From NCBI GenBank assembly GCA_018333635.1, contig JAGXTL010000037.1:42521-106520 (forward strand): a stretch of DNA of 64,000 nt. The letters run 5' to 3'. A program made the translations under genes and the position numbers. Source of the stretch: Dethiobacter sp. (lineage in GTDB: Bacteria > Bacillota > Dethiobacteria > Dethiobacterales > Dethiobacteraceae). Below are positions 44,101 to 53,868 of this stretch, one piece after another. Numbering within the stretch: position 1 is the stretch's first letter; the number at the start of each line of letters is the position of its first letter. The notes under the pieces were generated by a model, which ran no database searches, was not told the origin of the DNA, and saw only the letters and a program-made list of their open reading frames with translations.

Positions 44101-45441
44101 TTACTCAGCGGGCGGCTCAGGAATGTAGCCGTTATCCATCAGCATTTTAGTAATTTTGCGAGCACGGTAAATGGCTTCTTCTGCCTTAGCACGCAGTTCT
44201 TCTTTGGAGAGGCGCTTTTTGGCAATACCAAGCTCAATCGCTTTTAGCCCGACATTTACCGCCTGGCGGATAAATACTTCCACGTTGTCCATGTTAGGCA
44301 GGATATTTTCCGGGTCGATCCCGTTTTCCGCCCCCAAGTCGGCAATCGTATAGGCAGCTACAAGACACATCTCGTCAGTGATGGTGGATGCTTGGACATC
44401 CAGTACGCCGCGAAAGATGCCCGGGAAGCAAACGGAGTTGTTAACTTGATTCGGGAAGTCCGAACGGCCGGTAGCGACGATGACTGCGCCGGCTTCCAAA
44501 GCATCCCAGGGCCACATTTCCGGGATGGGATTTGCACAAACAAAGACGATCGGGTCTTTGCCCATGGCAGAAACCCATTCTTTCTTAATCACATCAGGGC
44601 CGGGCTGGGATAGGCCGATGACTATATCTGCTCCCGCCATGGCTTCACCAATACCGCCCATACGACTTTCGGCATTCGTCTTTTGAGCCAGTTCATACTT
44701 CTCAGGATACTCATCTTTCAACTCGGCAAGCCGTCCTTTATGCAGGATTCCTTTGCTGTCAGTGATAAACAGCTTGCCGGGGTCGGCGCCCGCAAAAATC
44801 ACCAGATTGGCAAAGCAGACGTTAGCAGAACCGGCGCCGATCAAGGCAATTTTCACATCTTTCAACTCTTTTTTAACGTAGCGCAAGGCGTTAATCACCC
44901 CGGCTAACGTTACGGTGGCAGTACCCTGTTGGTCATCATGCCAAACCGGAATATGACACTCTTTACGCAGGCGGTCTAAGACCTGAAAACATTTGGGCTG
45001 GGCAATATCCTCTAGGTTAATGCCGCCAAAAGATGGCTGCAGCATTTTCACAAATTCAATCAGCTTGTCGGGATCCTTAGTGTCAACGCAAATCGGAAAA
45101 GCGTCCACACCCCCCAGATATTTAAAGAGTAAGGCCTTTCCTTCCATCACAGGCAGAGAGGCCTCCGCTCCAATATCCCCTAGGCCCAGCACACGTGTGC
45201 CGTCAGAGACTACCGCCACAAAATTGCCTTTGTTTGTATGCTCATATACCAGTTCCTTATTTGCGGCAATAGCTTTGCATGGCTCTGCCACACCGGGCGA
45301 ATACCAGATGGCAAAATCTTTAAAATCACGCACGCTGCACTTCAGGCCAACTTCAATTTTCCCTTTGTAGAAAGGGTGGAGACGCATGGCATCCAAAGCC
45401 GGCTTTTTAGCTTTGGCAATAAGCTCTTCTTTCGTAATCAT
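44101..45441 (-). CDS. malic enzyme (NAD(P)-dependent, decarboxylating)
   Basis: A 446-residue enzyme converting malate to pyruvate and CO2 or the reverse. Features are LHPFYKGKIEVGLKC, the YSPGVAEPCKAI motif, the catalytic lysine region KALLFKYLGGVDAFPICVD, the divalent-metal site NLEDIAQPKCF and WHDDQQGTATVTLAG, and the Rossmann GAGSANVCFANL. It is the short bacterial form without a phosphotransacetylase domain. The ATG at 45441 (MITKEEL) is favoured over the extended frame, which would run into the fumarase beta gene. It connects fumarase to pyruvate in the same operon. Confidence 0.92.
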   Translation of the reverse strand: MITKEELIAKAKKPALDAMRLHPFYKGKIEVGLKCSVRDFKDFAIWYSPGVAEPCKAIAANKELVYEHTNKGNFVAVVSDGTRVLGLGDIGAEASLPVMEGKALLFKYLGGVDAFPICVDTKDPDKLIEFVKMLQPSFGGINLEDIAQPKCFQVLDRLRKECHIPVWHDDQQGTATVTLAGVINALRYVKKELKDVKIALIGAGSANVCFANLVIFAGADPGKLFITDSKGILHKGRLAELKDEYPEKYELAQKTNAESRMGGIGEAMAGADIVIGLSQPGPDVIKKEWVSAMGKDPIVFVCANPIPEMWPWDALEAGAVIVATGRSDFPNQVNNSVCFPGIFRGVLDVQASTITDEMCLVAAYTIADLGAENGIDPENILPNMDNVEVFIRQAVNVGLKAIELGIAKKRLSKEELRAKAEEAIYRARKITKMLMDNGYIPEPPAE

Positions 45442-45490
45442 TAACCCGACCACTCCCTGCCTTAAAATTTTTAGCCATCTTTTTCGGCCA

Positions 45491-46048
45491 TTAATCATTA
45501 ATGGCGTACTGTAGCCGCCCTTCTTCGTAAACATCATTACCGTATGCATCATTGATCACCGTTACCGGGAAATCCTCTACCACCAAACGGTAGATGGCTT
45601 CAGCGCCCAGCTCGGCATAAGCCACCACTTCCGCTTGGCGAACAGTCTTGGCAAGCAGCGCTGCCGCGCCGCCGGTGGCAGCCAAATAAACAGCCTTGTA
45701 TTTAACTAAAGCATCCTTTACAGCTTGACTGCGGCTTCCTTTGCCGATGCAAGCCTTTAGTCCTTCTGCCAGCAAAGCGGGCGTATAAACATCCATCCGG
45801 CCGCTTGTTGTCGGCCCCGCAGAACCAATCACCCTGCCCGGCTTTGCCGGTGAGGGACCGACATAGTAAATCATCTGGCCGCCAAAATCCACGGGCAAAC
45901 GCTCACCCGCTTCGATAAGCTTAAACAGCTTTTGATGAGCCGCATCACGGCCCGTATAAATTACGCCGCTGATCAGCACGTTATCGCCGGCGCGCAGCTT
46001 TAGCACGTCCTCATCCGAGAGCGGAGCCGAAATTTTTCTGACCGTCAT
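45491..46048 (-). CDS. fumarate hydratase class I, beta subunit
   Basis: This 185-residue protein is the C-terminal (swivelling) half of the oxygen-sensitive [4Fe-4S] fumarase. Motifs are ISGVIYTGRDAAHQKLF, GQMIYYVGPSPAKPGRVIGSAGPTTSGRMD and AAYLAATGGAAALLAKTVRQAEV. Together with the alpha subunit it interconverts fumarate and malate. It lies 29 bases after the alpha gene. A tartrate dehydratase activity is the usual alternative for split enzymes; malic enzyme and fumarate reductase beside it favour fumarase. Confidence 0.92.
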   Translation of the reverse strand: MTVRKISAPLSDEDVLKLRAGDNVLISGVIYTGRDAAHQKLFKLIEAGERLPVDFGGQMIYYVGPSPAKPGRVIGSAGPTTSGRMDVYTPALLAEGLKACIGKGSRSQAVKDALVKYKAVYLAATGGAAALLAKTVRQAEVVAYAELGAEAIYRLVVEDFPVTVINDAYGNDVYEEGRLQYAIND

Positions 46049-46077
46049 TTAAAATGCCTCCCTTTTTATCAAGCGTG

Positions 46078-46920
46078 TTAAATGACTCTTTCTTTATGCC
46101 GGGCGGCATGACAGTTCAGGTTAACTGCAGCCGGCAAACTGGCAATATGGGCAGGATAAGTTTCGATGAAAGCGGCAAGCGCGGTAGTGCGGCCGCCGTA
46201 GCCTTGCGGGCCGATACCGAGTTTGTTAACCTTCGTGAGAATTTCTCTCTCCAGCTCGGCATAAAGCGGGTCGGCATTGATTGAACCGATTTCCCGCAGG
46301 AGAGCTTTTTTAGCAAGAAATGCAACCTTTTCAAAGGTGCCGCCGATTCCAATGCCAATCACAATAGGCGGACACGGGTTTGAGCCGGCCTTGCTGACCG
46401 CCTCCACCACAAAATCAACCACACCCTTGGCGCCATCAGCAGGATTAAGCATTTTAACGGCACTCATATTTTCACTGCCCCCACCCTTAGGCGCAATGGT
46501 CAGCTTCACGCGCTCGCCGGGCACCAGTTCAAGATGGATAACAGCCGGCGTATTATCCATCGTATTTAGGCGCCTCAGCGGGTCGCCGACTATGGATTTG
46601 CGCAGATAGCCTTCGCTATAGCCCTTCCGCACCCCTTCATTAATAGCCGCATAAAGATCACCGCCCACCAGACGCACATCCTGCCCCAATTCAACAAAAA
46701 TGACGGCGTAGCCTGTGTCTTGACAGAGAGGAACCTGCTCTTCCTTCGCGATCTCTGCATTCTCAATCAACTGAGCCAGAACACTTTTACCCACAGGCGA
46801 TGTTTCAAGCGACAAGGCCGCTTCAAAAGCCCCGTACACATCGGCCCCAAGGTTATAGTTCGCCTCCATGCTCAACTCGGCTATAACCGCCTCAATAGCC
46901 GCTACGTTTACTTCGCGCAT
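46078..46920 (-). CDS. fumarate hydratase class I, alpha subunit
   Basis: This 280-residue protein is the N-terminal half of class I fumarase, with the cluster-ligand cysteines in PLCQDTGYAVIF, SNPCPPIVIGIGIGGT and LNCHAARH. GGGSENMSAVKML and GPQGYGGRTTALA are typical substrate-binding segments. The ATG at 46920 (MREVNVAAIE) follows AGGAGGGG; the reading frame 11 codons longer lacks a site. It is the first gene of the five-gene C4-dicarboxylate operon. Confidence 0.92.
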   Translation of the reverse strand: MREVNVAAIEAVIAELSMEANYNLGADVYGAFEAALSLETSPVGKSVLAQLIENAEIAKEEQVPLCQDTGYAVIFVELGQDVRLVGGDLYAAINEGVRKGYSEGYLRKSIVGDPLRRLNTMDNTPAVIHLELVPGERVKLTIAPKGGGSENMSAVKMLNPADGAKGVVDFVVEAVSKAGSNPCPPIVIGIGIGGTFEKVAFLAKKALLREIGSINADPLYAELEREILTKVNKLGIGPQGYGGRTTALAAFIETYPAHIASLPAAVNLNCHAARHKERVI

Positions 46921-47030
46921 CCTTTCCCCTCCTTTAAAAGACTTCGGCTGCAAAAACTTTTTCTCCTGTTTTTCAACAGCTTTGCGTTGCTCATCTATAT
47001 TCTTACGGCAAAATGAAAATCCTGCTCTAA

Positions 47031-47056
47031 AACAAAAAAACCAGTAAGCTGGTTTA
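47031..47056 (-). terminator. terminator upstream of the fumarase operon
   Basis: AAACCAG-TAAG-CTGGTTT (47038-47055) on the minus strand is followed by a run of T. It would end transcripts from the Spo0E-like gene side before the fumarase operon, or act as an attenuator in its leader. Confidence 0.55.
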
Positions 47057-47143
47057 TAATATTTAAAAATTTCTAATTTTCATCTTTGCAGCCTTAATAT
47101 AAATTTTTGGCCAATTTTTCTCACACAGAACATCATTTTCTAT

Positions 47144-47173
47144 TTGACAAACACACCTGTCCCATGGTAGAAT
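47144..47173 (+). promoter_or_regulatory. sigma-A promoter of the initiator tRNA
   Basis: TTGACA at 47144-47149, an 18-base spacer and TAGAAT at 47168-47173. The tRNA begins 12 bases after the -10 box. Confidence 0.75.
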
Positions 47174-47185
47174 TAATTTCGTCGG

Positions 47186-47261
<76 letters not shown>

Positions 47262-47271
47262 TAAAATCATG

Positions 47272-47298
47272 AACATCCTCTCGCGAGGATGTTTTTTG
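47272..47298 (+). terminator. terminator of the initiator tRNA gene
   Basis: ACATCCTC-TCGC-GAGGATGT followed by TTTTTG, 11 bases after the CCA end. Confidence 0.85.
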
Positions 47299-47311
47299 TT
47301 GCCTAGAAACC

Positions 47312-47497
47312 TTAAAAGTTCTCCTGCGTATCAGTCTGTTTCTCAAGCGCGAACAGCGCCAGCAGCAGACCGTCGATCAGTCTGCTCTGCTCCAGCACCT
47401 GCGGACTATCCAAACCGTACTCACGCACCAGCAGATAAAGCTTCTCCCTCTCCTTCTCCATCTTCTCCTTGATTTCCCTAATTTTCTCTTGATTCAT
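47312..47497 (-). CDS. Spo0E-like aspartyl-phosphate phosphatase
   Basis: A 61-residue helical hairpin protein: helix 1 EKIREIKEKMEKEREKLYLL, a turn, then the Spo0E-type signature VLEQSRLIDGLLLALF (consensus SQ-x-LD, here SRLID). Members dephosphorylate Spo0A and so delay sporulation. This is the main direct sign in the window that the organism belongs to a spore-forming lineage. The ATG at 47497 has GGAG upstream; the longer frame to 47569 is not supported. The signature deviates at Gln (Arg) and Leu (Ile), so activity is not certain. Confidence 0.75.
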   Translation of the reverse strand: MNQEKIREIKEKMEKEREKLYLLVREYGLDSPQVLEQSRLIDGLLLALFALEKQTDTQENF

Positions 47498-47750
47498 CAG
47501 AACACACTCCGCAACAAATACTTTCCAGCAGCATAGCCGCAACAAGCACACAAGCATTAACATATCCAAATTACCCGTTTAATACAAGGGGAAATATGTA
47601 GAATTATAGTATTTGCAATATTTTATTTATCCACAAAGTATAAATTTTGCCAATGCAAACTTTTGCAAAGGAAATCGGTTAACCAGCCAGAATCTTATAG
47701 CAATATTCTCAACTTGCCGCTATCAGCTGCCAAACGGAAAGGAGCATATC

Positions 47751-48875
47751 ATGGGACATCTTGGTATCCAAAAAGAAGAGGTTTATAAAGCACTTGCTAA
47801 ACGGTTAAATGAAAATCCGGTGGGTGCAGTGCCAAATGAAACGTTAATGCAGATTCTCTCCATCATGTATACAGAAAAGGAAGCGGCGCTCGGCGCGGCT
47901 TTCCCAGCCGGATTTACTACAACTGATAAACTGTCGCAGACTACCGGTTTATCAGTTGCAGAACTGCTTCGTCTGCTCGAGCAAATGGCTGGCAAAGGAC
48001 TGGTTTTAGATATCCCCCGTCACGATACCGTTTATTATCAGCTAAGTCCATTGGTGATCGGTTTTTTTGAGTATACTTTTATGCGGGCTTCAACTAACCT
48101 TCCGCTCAAGGAACTGGCAGAATTATTCGAGCGGTATCATCAGGAAAATGGTGTTGTCAACGAATTTTTTGGCGCCGAAACAAAAATGTTTCAAACCTGG
48201 GCGTACGAAAGCTTGCTGCCGACAGATCTGGAAACAGAAGTATTAACTTACGAAAAAGCGTCCGAGATGATCCGCGACGCCGGCGGCGGCTCTCTCACCA
48301 TGTGCTACTGCCGCCATCAAGCTATGCATTTAGGCACTGCCTGCAAAGCTCCCATCGAGGATGTCTGCATGTCCCTCGGCAGCGCTTCTGAATGGCTTAT
48401 CAGGCACGGATTCGCCCGTCCTGCATCCACAGACGAGCTGTTAGCCGTTCTTGAACAGACAGAGGAGCTTGGCCTTGTCCATCTGGCTGATAATGTGCAG
48501 AAAAAACCGGCTTATATCTGTCACTGCTGTGGCTGCTGTTGCGGTCTGCTCCGCTCCATCAACAAGCATGAAACCCCCTCCGTCCACCCAAGCAACTTCC
48601 TCCCCGTGATCAATCAAGCAGCTTGTACCGGCTGCGGCGCCTGCCTAGAGCGCTGTCATGTTAATGCGCTGCAACTGACAGAATCTGCGGGAGAAACACA
48701 CGCCGAATTATTATCAGCTAATTGCCTGGGTTGCGGCGCCTGTATCGGCGGTTGCCGGCAGTCGGCAATCAAACTGACCAGAAGGAGCAGTCTCTATCTC
48801 CCGCCCAAAGACAAAAGGGAACAGATGGCAAATATCGCCCGGGAAAAAGGAAAACTAACAAAACCTAACATTTAG
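47751..48875 (+). CDS. 4Fe-4S ferredoxin-type protein with N-terminal helical domain
   Basis: A 374-residue soluble protein. The N-terminal part (to about residue 130) looks like a winged-helix domain (TTDKLSQTTGLSVAELLRLLEQMAGKGLV). The middle part has cysteines in TMCYCRHQAMHLGTACKAPIEDVCM. Then comes a very cysteine-rich YICHCCGCCCGLLR, followed by two ferredoxin motifs, CTGCGACLERCHVNAL and CLGCGACIGGCRQSAI. The layout matches 4Fe-4S proteins of anaerobes that are widely annotated but unassigned in function. AGGAG precedes the ATG. The 250 bases upstream are A/T-rich and hold only the probable promoter region. Confidence 0.75.
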   Translation: MGHLGIQKEEVYKALAKRLNENPVGAVPNETLMQILSIMYTEKEAALGAAFPAGFTTTDKLSQTTGLSVAELLRLLEQMAGKGLVLDIPRHDTVYYQLSPLVIGFFEYTFMRASTNLPLKELAELFERYHQENGVVNEFFGAETKMFQTWAYESLLPTDLETEVLTYEKASEMIRDAGGGSLTMCYCRHQAMHLGTACKAPIEDVCMSLGSASEWLIRHGFARPASTDELLAVLEQTEELGLVHLADNVQKKPAYICHCCGCCCGLLRSINKHETPSVHPSNFLPVINQAACTGCGACLERCHVNALQLTESAGETHAELLSANCLGCGACIGGCRQSAIKLTRRSSLYLPPKDKREQMANIAREKGKLTKPNI

Positions 48876-48910
48876 CGCAGCTTGCCGAATCGGCTGCACT
48901 GACACTCAAA

Positions 48911-50200
48911 TCACTGGAATTTAAACTGTTTCAATTCGCTAATCAATCTTCCCGCATTGGCCCTCAGCTCCTCGGCAGAGGCATTTATCTCCTCCATTAA
49001 GGAAGCCTGCTCCTCTGTGGAAGCGGCAATTTCTTCGCTGCCGGCGCTAATCTCCTGCGCTCCGGACGATACCCTCTCAATCTTCTGCACAATCCGCTGG
49101 ACATCCCGGACAATTTCTTGAAATGTCTCGCCGCTGCTTAAAACTGCCTCCGTTCCGGAGCGAACCTTTTTAACACCATCTTGCATACTGTCAACGGCAT
49201 TGCCGCTTTCGGCCTGTGTTTCTCTGACTAATTTGCCGATTTCATCAGCCGCGTTTCTGCTTTGCTCCGCCAGTTTGCGCACCTCTTCGGCAACCACTGC
49301 AAAGCCGCGCCCCTGTTCCCCTACCCGAGCCGCTTCAATCGCGGCATTTAATGCAAGCAAATTTGTTTGTTACGCCACGTCTGTGATTAAATCTACGATG
49401 CTGCCGATCTCCTTAGAGCGCTGATCAAGACCGTTAATCACATTGCGCAGCTCTTCCACCATGTCATTAATCTCCTGCATCTGTCTTGCCGCATTATCTA
49501 TGGCGGCACTGCCGGCCGCGGCACTGCTTGCCACTTCACTTAAAATCTCCGCCATTTCCTGCGCGCTGCCGCTTAATTCCTGCGCGTTGCTGGCAAACTG
49601 ATTAGCGCTGGCAGCCCTTCCTCCAGAGTAGAGCTTGCTGACTCGACCGCCTGCGACAAAGCATCGCTTCCCTCATTGACGCCCGCAGCCGTCTGGCTGG
49701 CCTCTCTCATCAAATTACGCAACGAATCATTCATGGTGTTGAAAGCATTTGCTAATTCGCCAATTTCATCCTGCCGCTTAATTTCCGCATGGACGGTTAA
49801 ATCACCGGCGGCCACCTTTTTCGCCTCCGCCGTTATCTGGAAAATAGGCTTCGCCATATTTGCCGCAGTCAAGAATCCAGCGGCTGCCACCAAGCCAATC
49901 GTCAAAAGCAGAATGGCAATCATTCGATATTGCATCCCGTCTAAGCCGGCAAAAGCTTCGCTTTCACTCTTTTCAATAACAAGGCCTGCATAGCCGCCGC
50001 ACCTCTCTTTCCTTTTCCTGAAAATATGCTGACAGCGAGGCGCTCTTTAGCCCGACGACAGCACCGATCCCCTCAAAAATTTCAGTTTCGATATTCCTGC
50101 GAGCGTCAAAATAAACAAAAAAACTGACGATAATTACCGGCAGCATACCGATCAATAAAAATATAGCAGTAAACCGTTTTGAAAGGCTAAAATCTTCCTT
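48911..50200 (-). pseudogene. decayed methyl-accepting chemotaxis protein gene
   Basis: Pieces of one chemoreceptor follow each other in order. N-terminal membrane span and start of sensor lie at about 50000-50190 (IFLLIGMLPVIIVSFFVYF; LSAYFQEKERE). The second membrane span and HAMP domain lie at about 49573-49980 (AILLLTIGLVAAAGFLTA). The signalling helix lies at 48911-49600, with the hairpin tip [23 protein letters not shown] (given here only as a landmark, cut at [15 protein letters not shown]). Damage: an in-frame TAA at 49370-49372 replaces the glutamate of the usual AEQTNLL motif; a frame change occurs near 49605-49615; and another near 49980-50000 joins the sensor start directly to its end, so most of the periplasmic sensor is missing. 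No convincing start codon remains. Sequencing errors could explain one lesion, hardly all. Confidence 0.85.
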
Positions 50201-50916
50201 TGCTTAACATAGGCAAAATCTTCTCATCTGCAAAAATCGCCAATAGTCATCAATTATCTACAATTCTTCAAACTGTGAAATTTTCCTGCCATAAGATTTA
50301 AATTTTACCTTAAAATTGCCATTTTTCGATTTTGCTTCTCCTGACATAAATTTTAGCTGCCAGCCGCTTTCCGTCGGAGACACCGGCGGCAAATAAAATA
50401 TGTTACAAACAATTCCCCTCCTTTGGAGGGGTGCCCGTCAGGGCGGGGTGGTTTTTACCCCTTTCAGGGGGCGACGTTATCCCGTGTGAACCACGGGCGC
50501 GACGTTATTCCGTGTGAACCACCCCGGTGCTGCGCACCACCCCTCCAAGGGAGGGGAATTTTGACCGCAGTGATAAGCGCAGGACTGACAGCCGCAGCCT
50601 CTCATTACACCCCTGAGGGATCAGTAAACTACAGCCTTGCACAGAATGCGGAAGCGAGCGTTAAGTGTCAGCAGCGTTTAGCGAATGGGAATTCGCAGCG
50701 TTAAGACATGCCAATGGTTCACATGCAGTAAGCCCAGAGGTTTTGGCATGTTAGCGAGAATGACAGTTCGTAGCTGCGAAAACGTGCGAGCGTAGCAGCT
50801 GAGAAAGGCTACATTGCCCAGATTGTTTCGACTCTCATCCCGGCTGCGCTGGGCCTGGCGTCATCCTAGGCATTATGTAGGAAACTGTTATGGTTTTCCT
50901 AAATAAATCAATTAAC
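50201..50916. other. 700-base gene-free region
   Basis: No supported gene. 50201-50400 is A/T-rich and may hold the old receptor promoter. 50409-50563 is a palindromic repeat element listed separately. 50564-50880 has unremarkable mixed sequence with recurring AGCGTTAAG/AGCGTTTAGCG words but no RNA gene or reading frame that I can support. Confidence 0.6.
50409..50563. repeat. MITE-like palindromic element (family B)
   Basis: The ends are inverted: AATTCCCCTCCTTTGGAGGGG at the left (quoted here to 20 bases: ATTCCCCTCCTTTGGAGGGG) and CCCCTCCAAGGGAGGGGAAT at the right, with GGGGTGGTT/AACCACCCC inside them. In the middle, CGACGTTATCCCGTGTGAACCAC is tandemly duplicated with one change. It is about 155 bases, has no gene, and looks like a non-autonomous or REP-like element. 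No flanking target duplication is obvious. Confidence 0.75.
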
Positions 50917-50951
50917 AAAAAGGGAGCCCCAAAAACAAGGCTCTCTTTTTA
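50917..50951 (-). terminator. terminator of the gatCAB transcript
   Basis: AAAAAGAGAGCC (minus strand) pairs with GGCTCCCTTTTT around a ten-base loop, ending in T. It starts 7 bases after the gatB stop. Confidence 0.82.
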
Positions 50952-50957
50952 TTTAGC

Positions 50958-52388
50958 TTACTGCAATTTTTCCCGCAAAAGCTGGTTCGCCATTTCTGGA
51001 TTTGCTCTCCCTTTAGAGATTTTCATAACCTGCCCCACCAGGAAACCAAGTGCCTTCTCCGTTCCTGCCTTAAAATCTTGCACCGATTTTGGGTTATCGG
51101 CGATAACTTGTGCGATGATGGCAGCAATCGCATCCTTGTCTGAAATTTGCACAAGCCCTTGCTCTTGCACAATTTCCGCCGCTTTTTTCCCGCTGCTAAA
51201 CATTTCTTCAAAGACTGTTTTGGCAATCTTGCCGCTAATCGTGCCGTCAGCCTGAAGCATGAGCAGCTCCGCCAAGTGTGCTGGGGTCAGCTTTGTCTGG
51301 TGAATTTCTATGCCTTGCGCATTGAGGTACTTTAATATTTCCCCCAGCAAACTGTTTGCCACAGCTTTGGCATCGTGATATTCCGCAAGAGTTGCTTCAA
51401 AAAAATCAGCCATAGCTTTAGATGCTGTGATTACAGCGGCATCATACTCAGGCAATCCCCATTCACTCTGATAGCGTTTACGGCGAGCGTCCGGCATCTC
51501 CGGCAGACTCTGCCTGATTTCCTCAACCCAAGCAGGCTCCACCATAACTGGCACCAAATCGGGATCCGGAAAATAGCGGTAATCATGCGCTTCTTCTTTG
51601 GAGCGCATCGCATAAGTCACACCTTTATGCTCATCCCAGCGGCGCGTTTCCTGCACCACCTTGCCCCCCGCTTCCAACACTTCTTTTTGACGTTCAACCT
51701 CGTATGCCAGCCCGCGCTGAACAGCTTTAAAGGAGTTCATGTTTTTAATTTCGGATCTGGTGCCAAACTCCTTACTGCCTGCCGGCATAATGGAAACGTT
51801 GGCGTCACAGCGCAGAGAACCTTCTTCCATTTTTACGTCAGAAATACCGGTGTATTGAATCACGCTTTTCAGCTTTTCCAAATACGCCTTTGCTTCTTCC
51901 GGCGAACGGAGATCCGGTTCGGAAACAATCTCGATCAGCGGCACACCGGTTCTGTTATAATCCGCCAAAGAATAGTCGGCAAACTCAGCATGCACCAGTT
52001 TGCCCGCGTCTTCTTCGAGATGAACGCGTGTAATCCCCACGCGCTTTGTTTCCCCGTTTACTTCAAATTCTAAGTAGCCGCTAATTGCAAGCGGCAAATC
52101 GTACTGGGAAATCTGGTACGCTTTTGGCAAATCCGGATAAAAATAATTTTTACGGTCAAATTTGGCAAAGCGGGGAATTTGACAATTTAGAGCCAAACCT
52201 GCTTTGATGGCAAACTCCACCACCCGCTTATTAAGGACGGGAAGCGAGCCTGGCAAGCCTAAACATACAGGACAAACATGCGTATTTGGCTCTTTGCCGA
52301 ATTCAGTAGGGCAGGAACAAAAAATTTTAGTTGCCGTGGCAAGCTCCACATGAACTTCCAAGCCAATTACTGTTTCATATTTACTCAT
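50958..52388 (-). CDS. gatB: Asp-tRNA(Asn)/Glu-tRNA(Gln) amidotransferase subunit B
   Basis: This 476-residue kinase/tRNA-binding subunit activates the misacylated aminoacyl-tRNA. It has [21 protein letters not shown], the zinc-site cysteines in FCSCPTEFG and [39 protein letters not shown] and the C-terminal YqeY-like tail. GatCAB lets the cell make Gln- or Asn-tRNA without a dedicated synthetase. It overlaps gatA by 8 bases. Confidence 0.97.
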   Translation of the reverse strand: MSKYETVIGLEVHVELATATKIFCSCPTEFGKEPNTHVCPVCLGLPGSLPVLNKRVVEFAIKAGLALNCQIPRFAKFDRKNYFYPDLPKAYQISQYDLPLAISGYLEFEVNGETKRVGITRVHLEEDAGKLVHAEFADYSLADYNRTGVPLIEIVSEPDLRSPEEAKAYLEKLKSVIQYTGISDVKMEEGSLRCDANVSIMPAGSKEFGTRSEIKNMNSFKAVQRGLAYEVERQKEVLEAGGKVVQETRRWDEHKGVTYAMRSKEEAHDYRYFPDPDLVPVMVEPAWVEEIRQSLPEMPDARRKRYQSEWGLPEYDAAVITASKAMADFFEATLAEYHDAKAVANSLLGEILKYLNAQGIEIHQTKLTPAHLAELLMLQADGTISGKIAKTVFEEMFSSGKKAAEIVQEQGLVQISDKDAIAAIIAQVIADNPKSVQDFKAGTEKALGFLVGQVMKISKGRANPEMANQLLREKLQ

Positions 52389-53856
52389 CCCGCAGCGCTC
52401 CTTTCCCGCCTAAAGCCGGTTTTCTCTTAGCAAGACCGTTCTCTTGTTCGTAGGCGTAGGCAGCCTGCAGAATTGTCGCCTCGGCAAATGGCTTGCCAAT
52501 TAATTGCAGCCCCACAGGCAAGTTATTTGCAAACCCGCACGGCATGGAAAGCGCGGGCAAACCAGCCAGATTGACTGGTATGGTGCAGATGTCATTCAAA
52601 TACATAGTGAGCGGATCTTCCACTGTGCCTACCGGAAAGGCGGTAGAGGGTGTAGTCGGCGTCAGGATTAAATCAAATTTTTTGAATGCTTCATCGAAAT
52701 CCTGCTTGATTAACGTCCGCACTTTTAACGCTTTAAGGTAATAAGCGTCATAGTAGCCGGAACTGAGGGCGTAAGTGCCCAGCATAATTCTGCGCTTTAC
52801 TTCGCTGCCGAAACCGCGGCTGCGTGTTTTCTTATACATCTCTAGCAAATTGTCTGCTTCCGCCCTGTAGCCGTATTGCACGCCGTCATAGCGGGCAAGA
52901 TTGCTGGATGCTTCCGCCGGTGCAATTAAGTAATAGACGGGAATACCATAATCGGTATGGGGTAATGAAATTTCCTCCGCTTCAGCCCCCAGCGCTACAA
53001 ATACTGCCAATGCCTTCTCTACAGCATTTCGCACATCCCGGTCAATTCCCTCGGCAAAATATTCTTTCGGTACGCCGATTTTCAAACCCTTAACTCCGTC
53101 TGACAGTTGCGCAGTATAATCGGGTGATGCAAGCGGCACTGAAGTAGTATCACGTGAATCGTATCTTGCAATCGCGTTCATCACTATGGCGCAGTCCAAA
53201 ATATCTTTTGTGAAAGGTCCTATCTGGTCAAGCGATGAGGCAAAAGCAATCAGGCCATAACGGGAGACACGACCATAGGTAGGCTTTAGCCCCACGACAC
53301 CGCAAAAGGCAGCCGGCTGACGGATCGATCCGCCTGTGTCCGACCCCAAGGCAAAACACACTTCATCGGCAGCCACAGCCGCGGCTGAGCCGCCGCTGGA
53401 TCCTCCCGGCACCCTTTCCACATCCCAGGGATTGCGCGTGGTAAAGAGCGCGGAGTTTTCCGTAGAGGAGCCCATCGCAAACTCGTCAAGATTGGTTTTT
53501 CCAATCAGCACAGTGCCTGCGTCGCGCAGCAGTTCAACTACTGCAGCATCATAAGGCGGCTTGAAATTGTTTAAAATCTTTGAGGAACAGGTGGTCAGCA
53601 CGCCTTTTGTGCATAAATTATCTTTTAAAGCCATGGGAATACCGGCGAGAGGAGGCATTTTCTCTCCATTTAACCGTTTGGCATCAACAAGCGCTGCAGC
53701 TGCCAGTGCTTCAGCTCTTGTTACAGTCACAAAAGCTTTTACTCTCTCGTCGACAGCCTCAACGCGCTGCAGAGCAGCTTCTGCCAATTCTAAAGCGCTG
53801 ATTTCTTTCTTTTCCAGCCGTTTTAAGGCTTCCGCAACTGTATATTCTGCCAGCAA
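52381..53856 (-). CDS. gatA: Asp-tRNA(Asn)/Glu-tRNA(Gln) amidotransferase subunit A
   Basis: This 491-residue amidase-signature enzyme supplies ammonia from glutamine. The Ser-cisSer-Lys triad sits in [10 protein letters not shown] (Lys), [13 protein letters not shown] and [25 protein letters not shown] (cited to 20: [19 protein letters not shown]). The start is a TTG with AGGGGGG at 7 bases. It lies between gatC and gatB in the usual C-A-B order. Confidence 0.97.
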   Translation of the reverse strand: MLAEYTVAEALKRLEKKEISALELAEAALQRVEAVDERVKAFVTVTRAEALAAAALVDAKRLNGEKMPPLAGIPMALKDNLCTKGVLTTCSSKILNNFKPPYDAAVVELLRDAGTVLIGKTNLDEFAMGSSTENSALFTTRNPWDVERVPGGSSGGSAAAVAADEVCFALGSDTGGSIRQPAAFCGVVGLKPTYGRVSRYGLIAFASSLDQIGPFTKDILDCAIVMNAIARYDSRDTTSVPLASPDYTAQLSDGVKGLKIGVPKEYFAEGIDRDVRNAVEKALAVFVALGAEAEEISLPHTDYGIPVYYLIAPAEASSNLARYDGVQYGYRAEADNLLEMYKKTRSRGFGSEVKRRIMLGTYALSSGYYDAYYLKALKVRTLIKQDFDEAFKKFDLILTPTTPSTAFPVGTVEDPLTMYLNDICTIPVNLAGLPALSMPCGFANNLPVGLQLIGKPFAEATILQAAYAYEQENGLAKRKPALGGKGALRDE

Positions 53857-53868
53857 CTCGTTTCCCCC

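Noticed and set aside
46981..47140. Riboswitch in the leader of the fumarase operon
   Set aside because: Only one simple terminator-like hairpin is visible, with no conserved ligand-binding motif.
50564..50880. Possible structured RNA upstream of the gat terminator
   Set aside because: Repeated AGCGTT words are present but I could not fold a convincing conserved structure, and it lies downstream of, not before, a gene on that strand.
51375..52073. 232-codon open frame opposite gatB
   Set aside because: It is fully antisense to a conserved gene, rich in His/Phe/Arg as expected from reversed codons, with no start signal.
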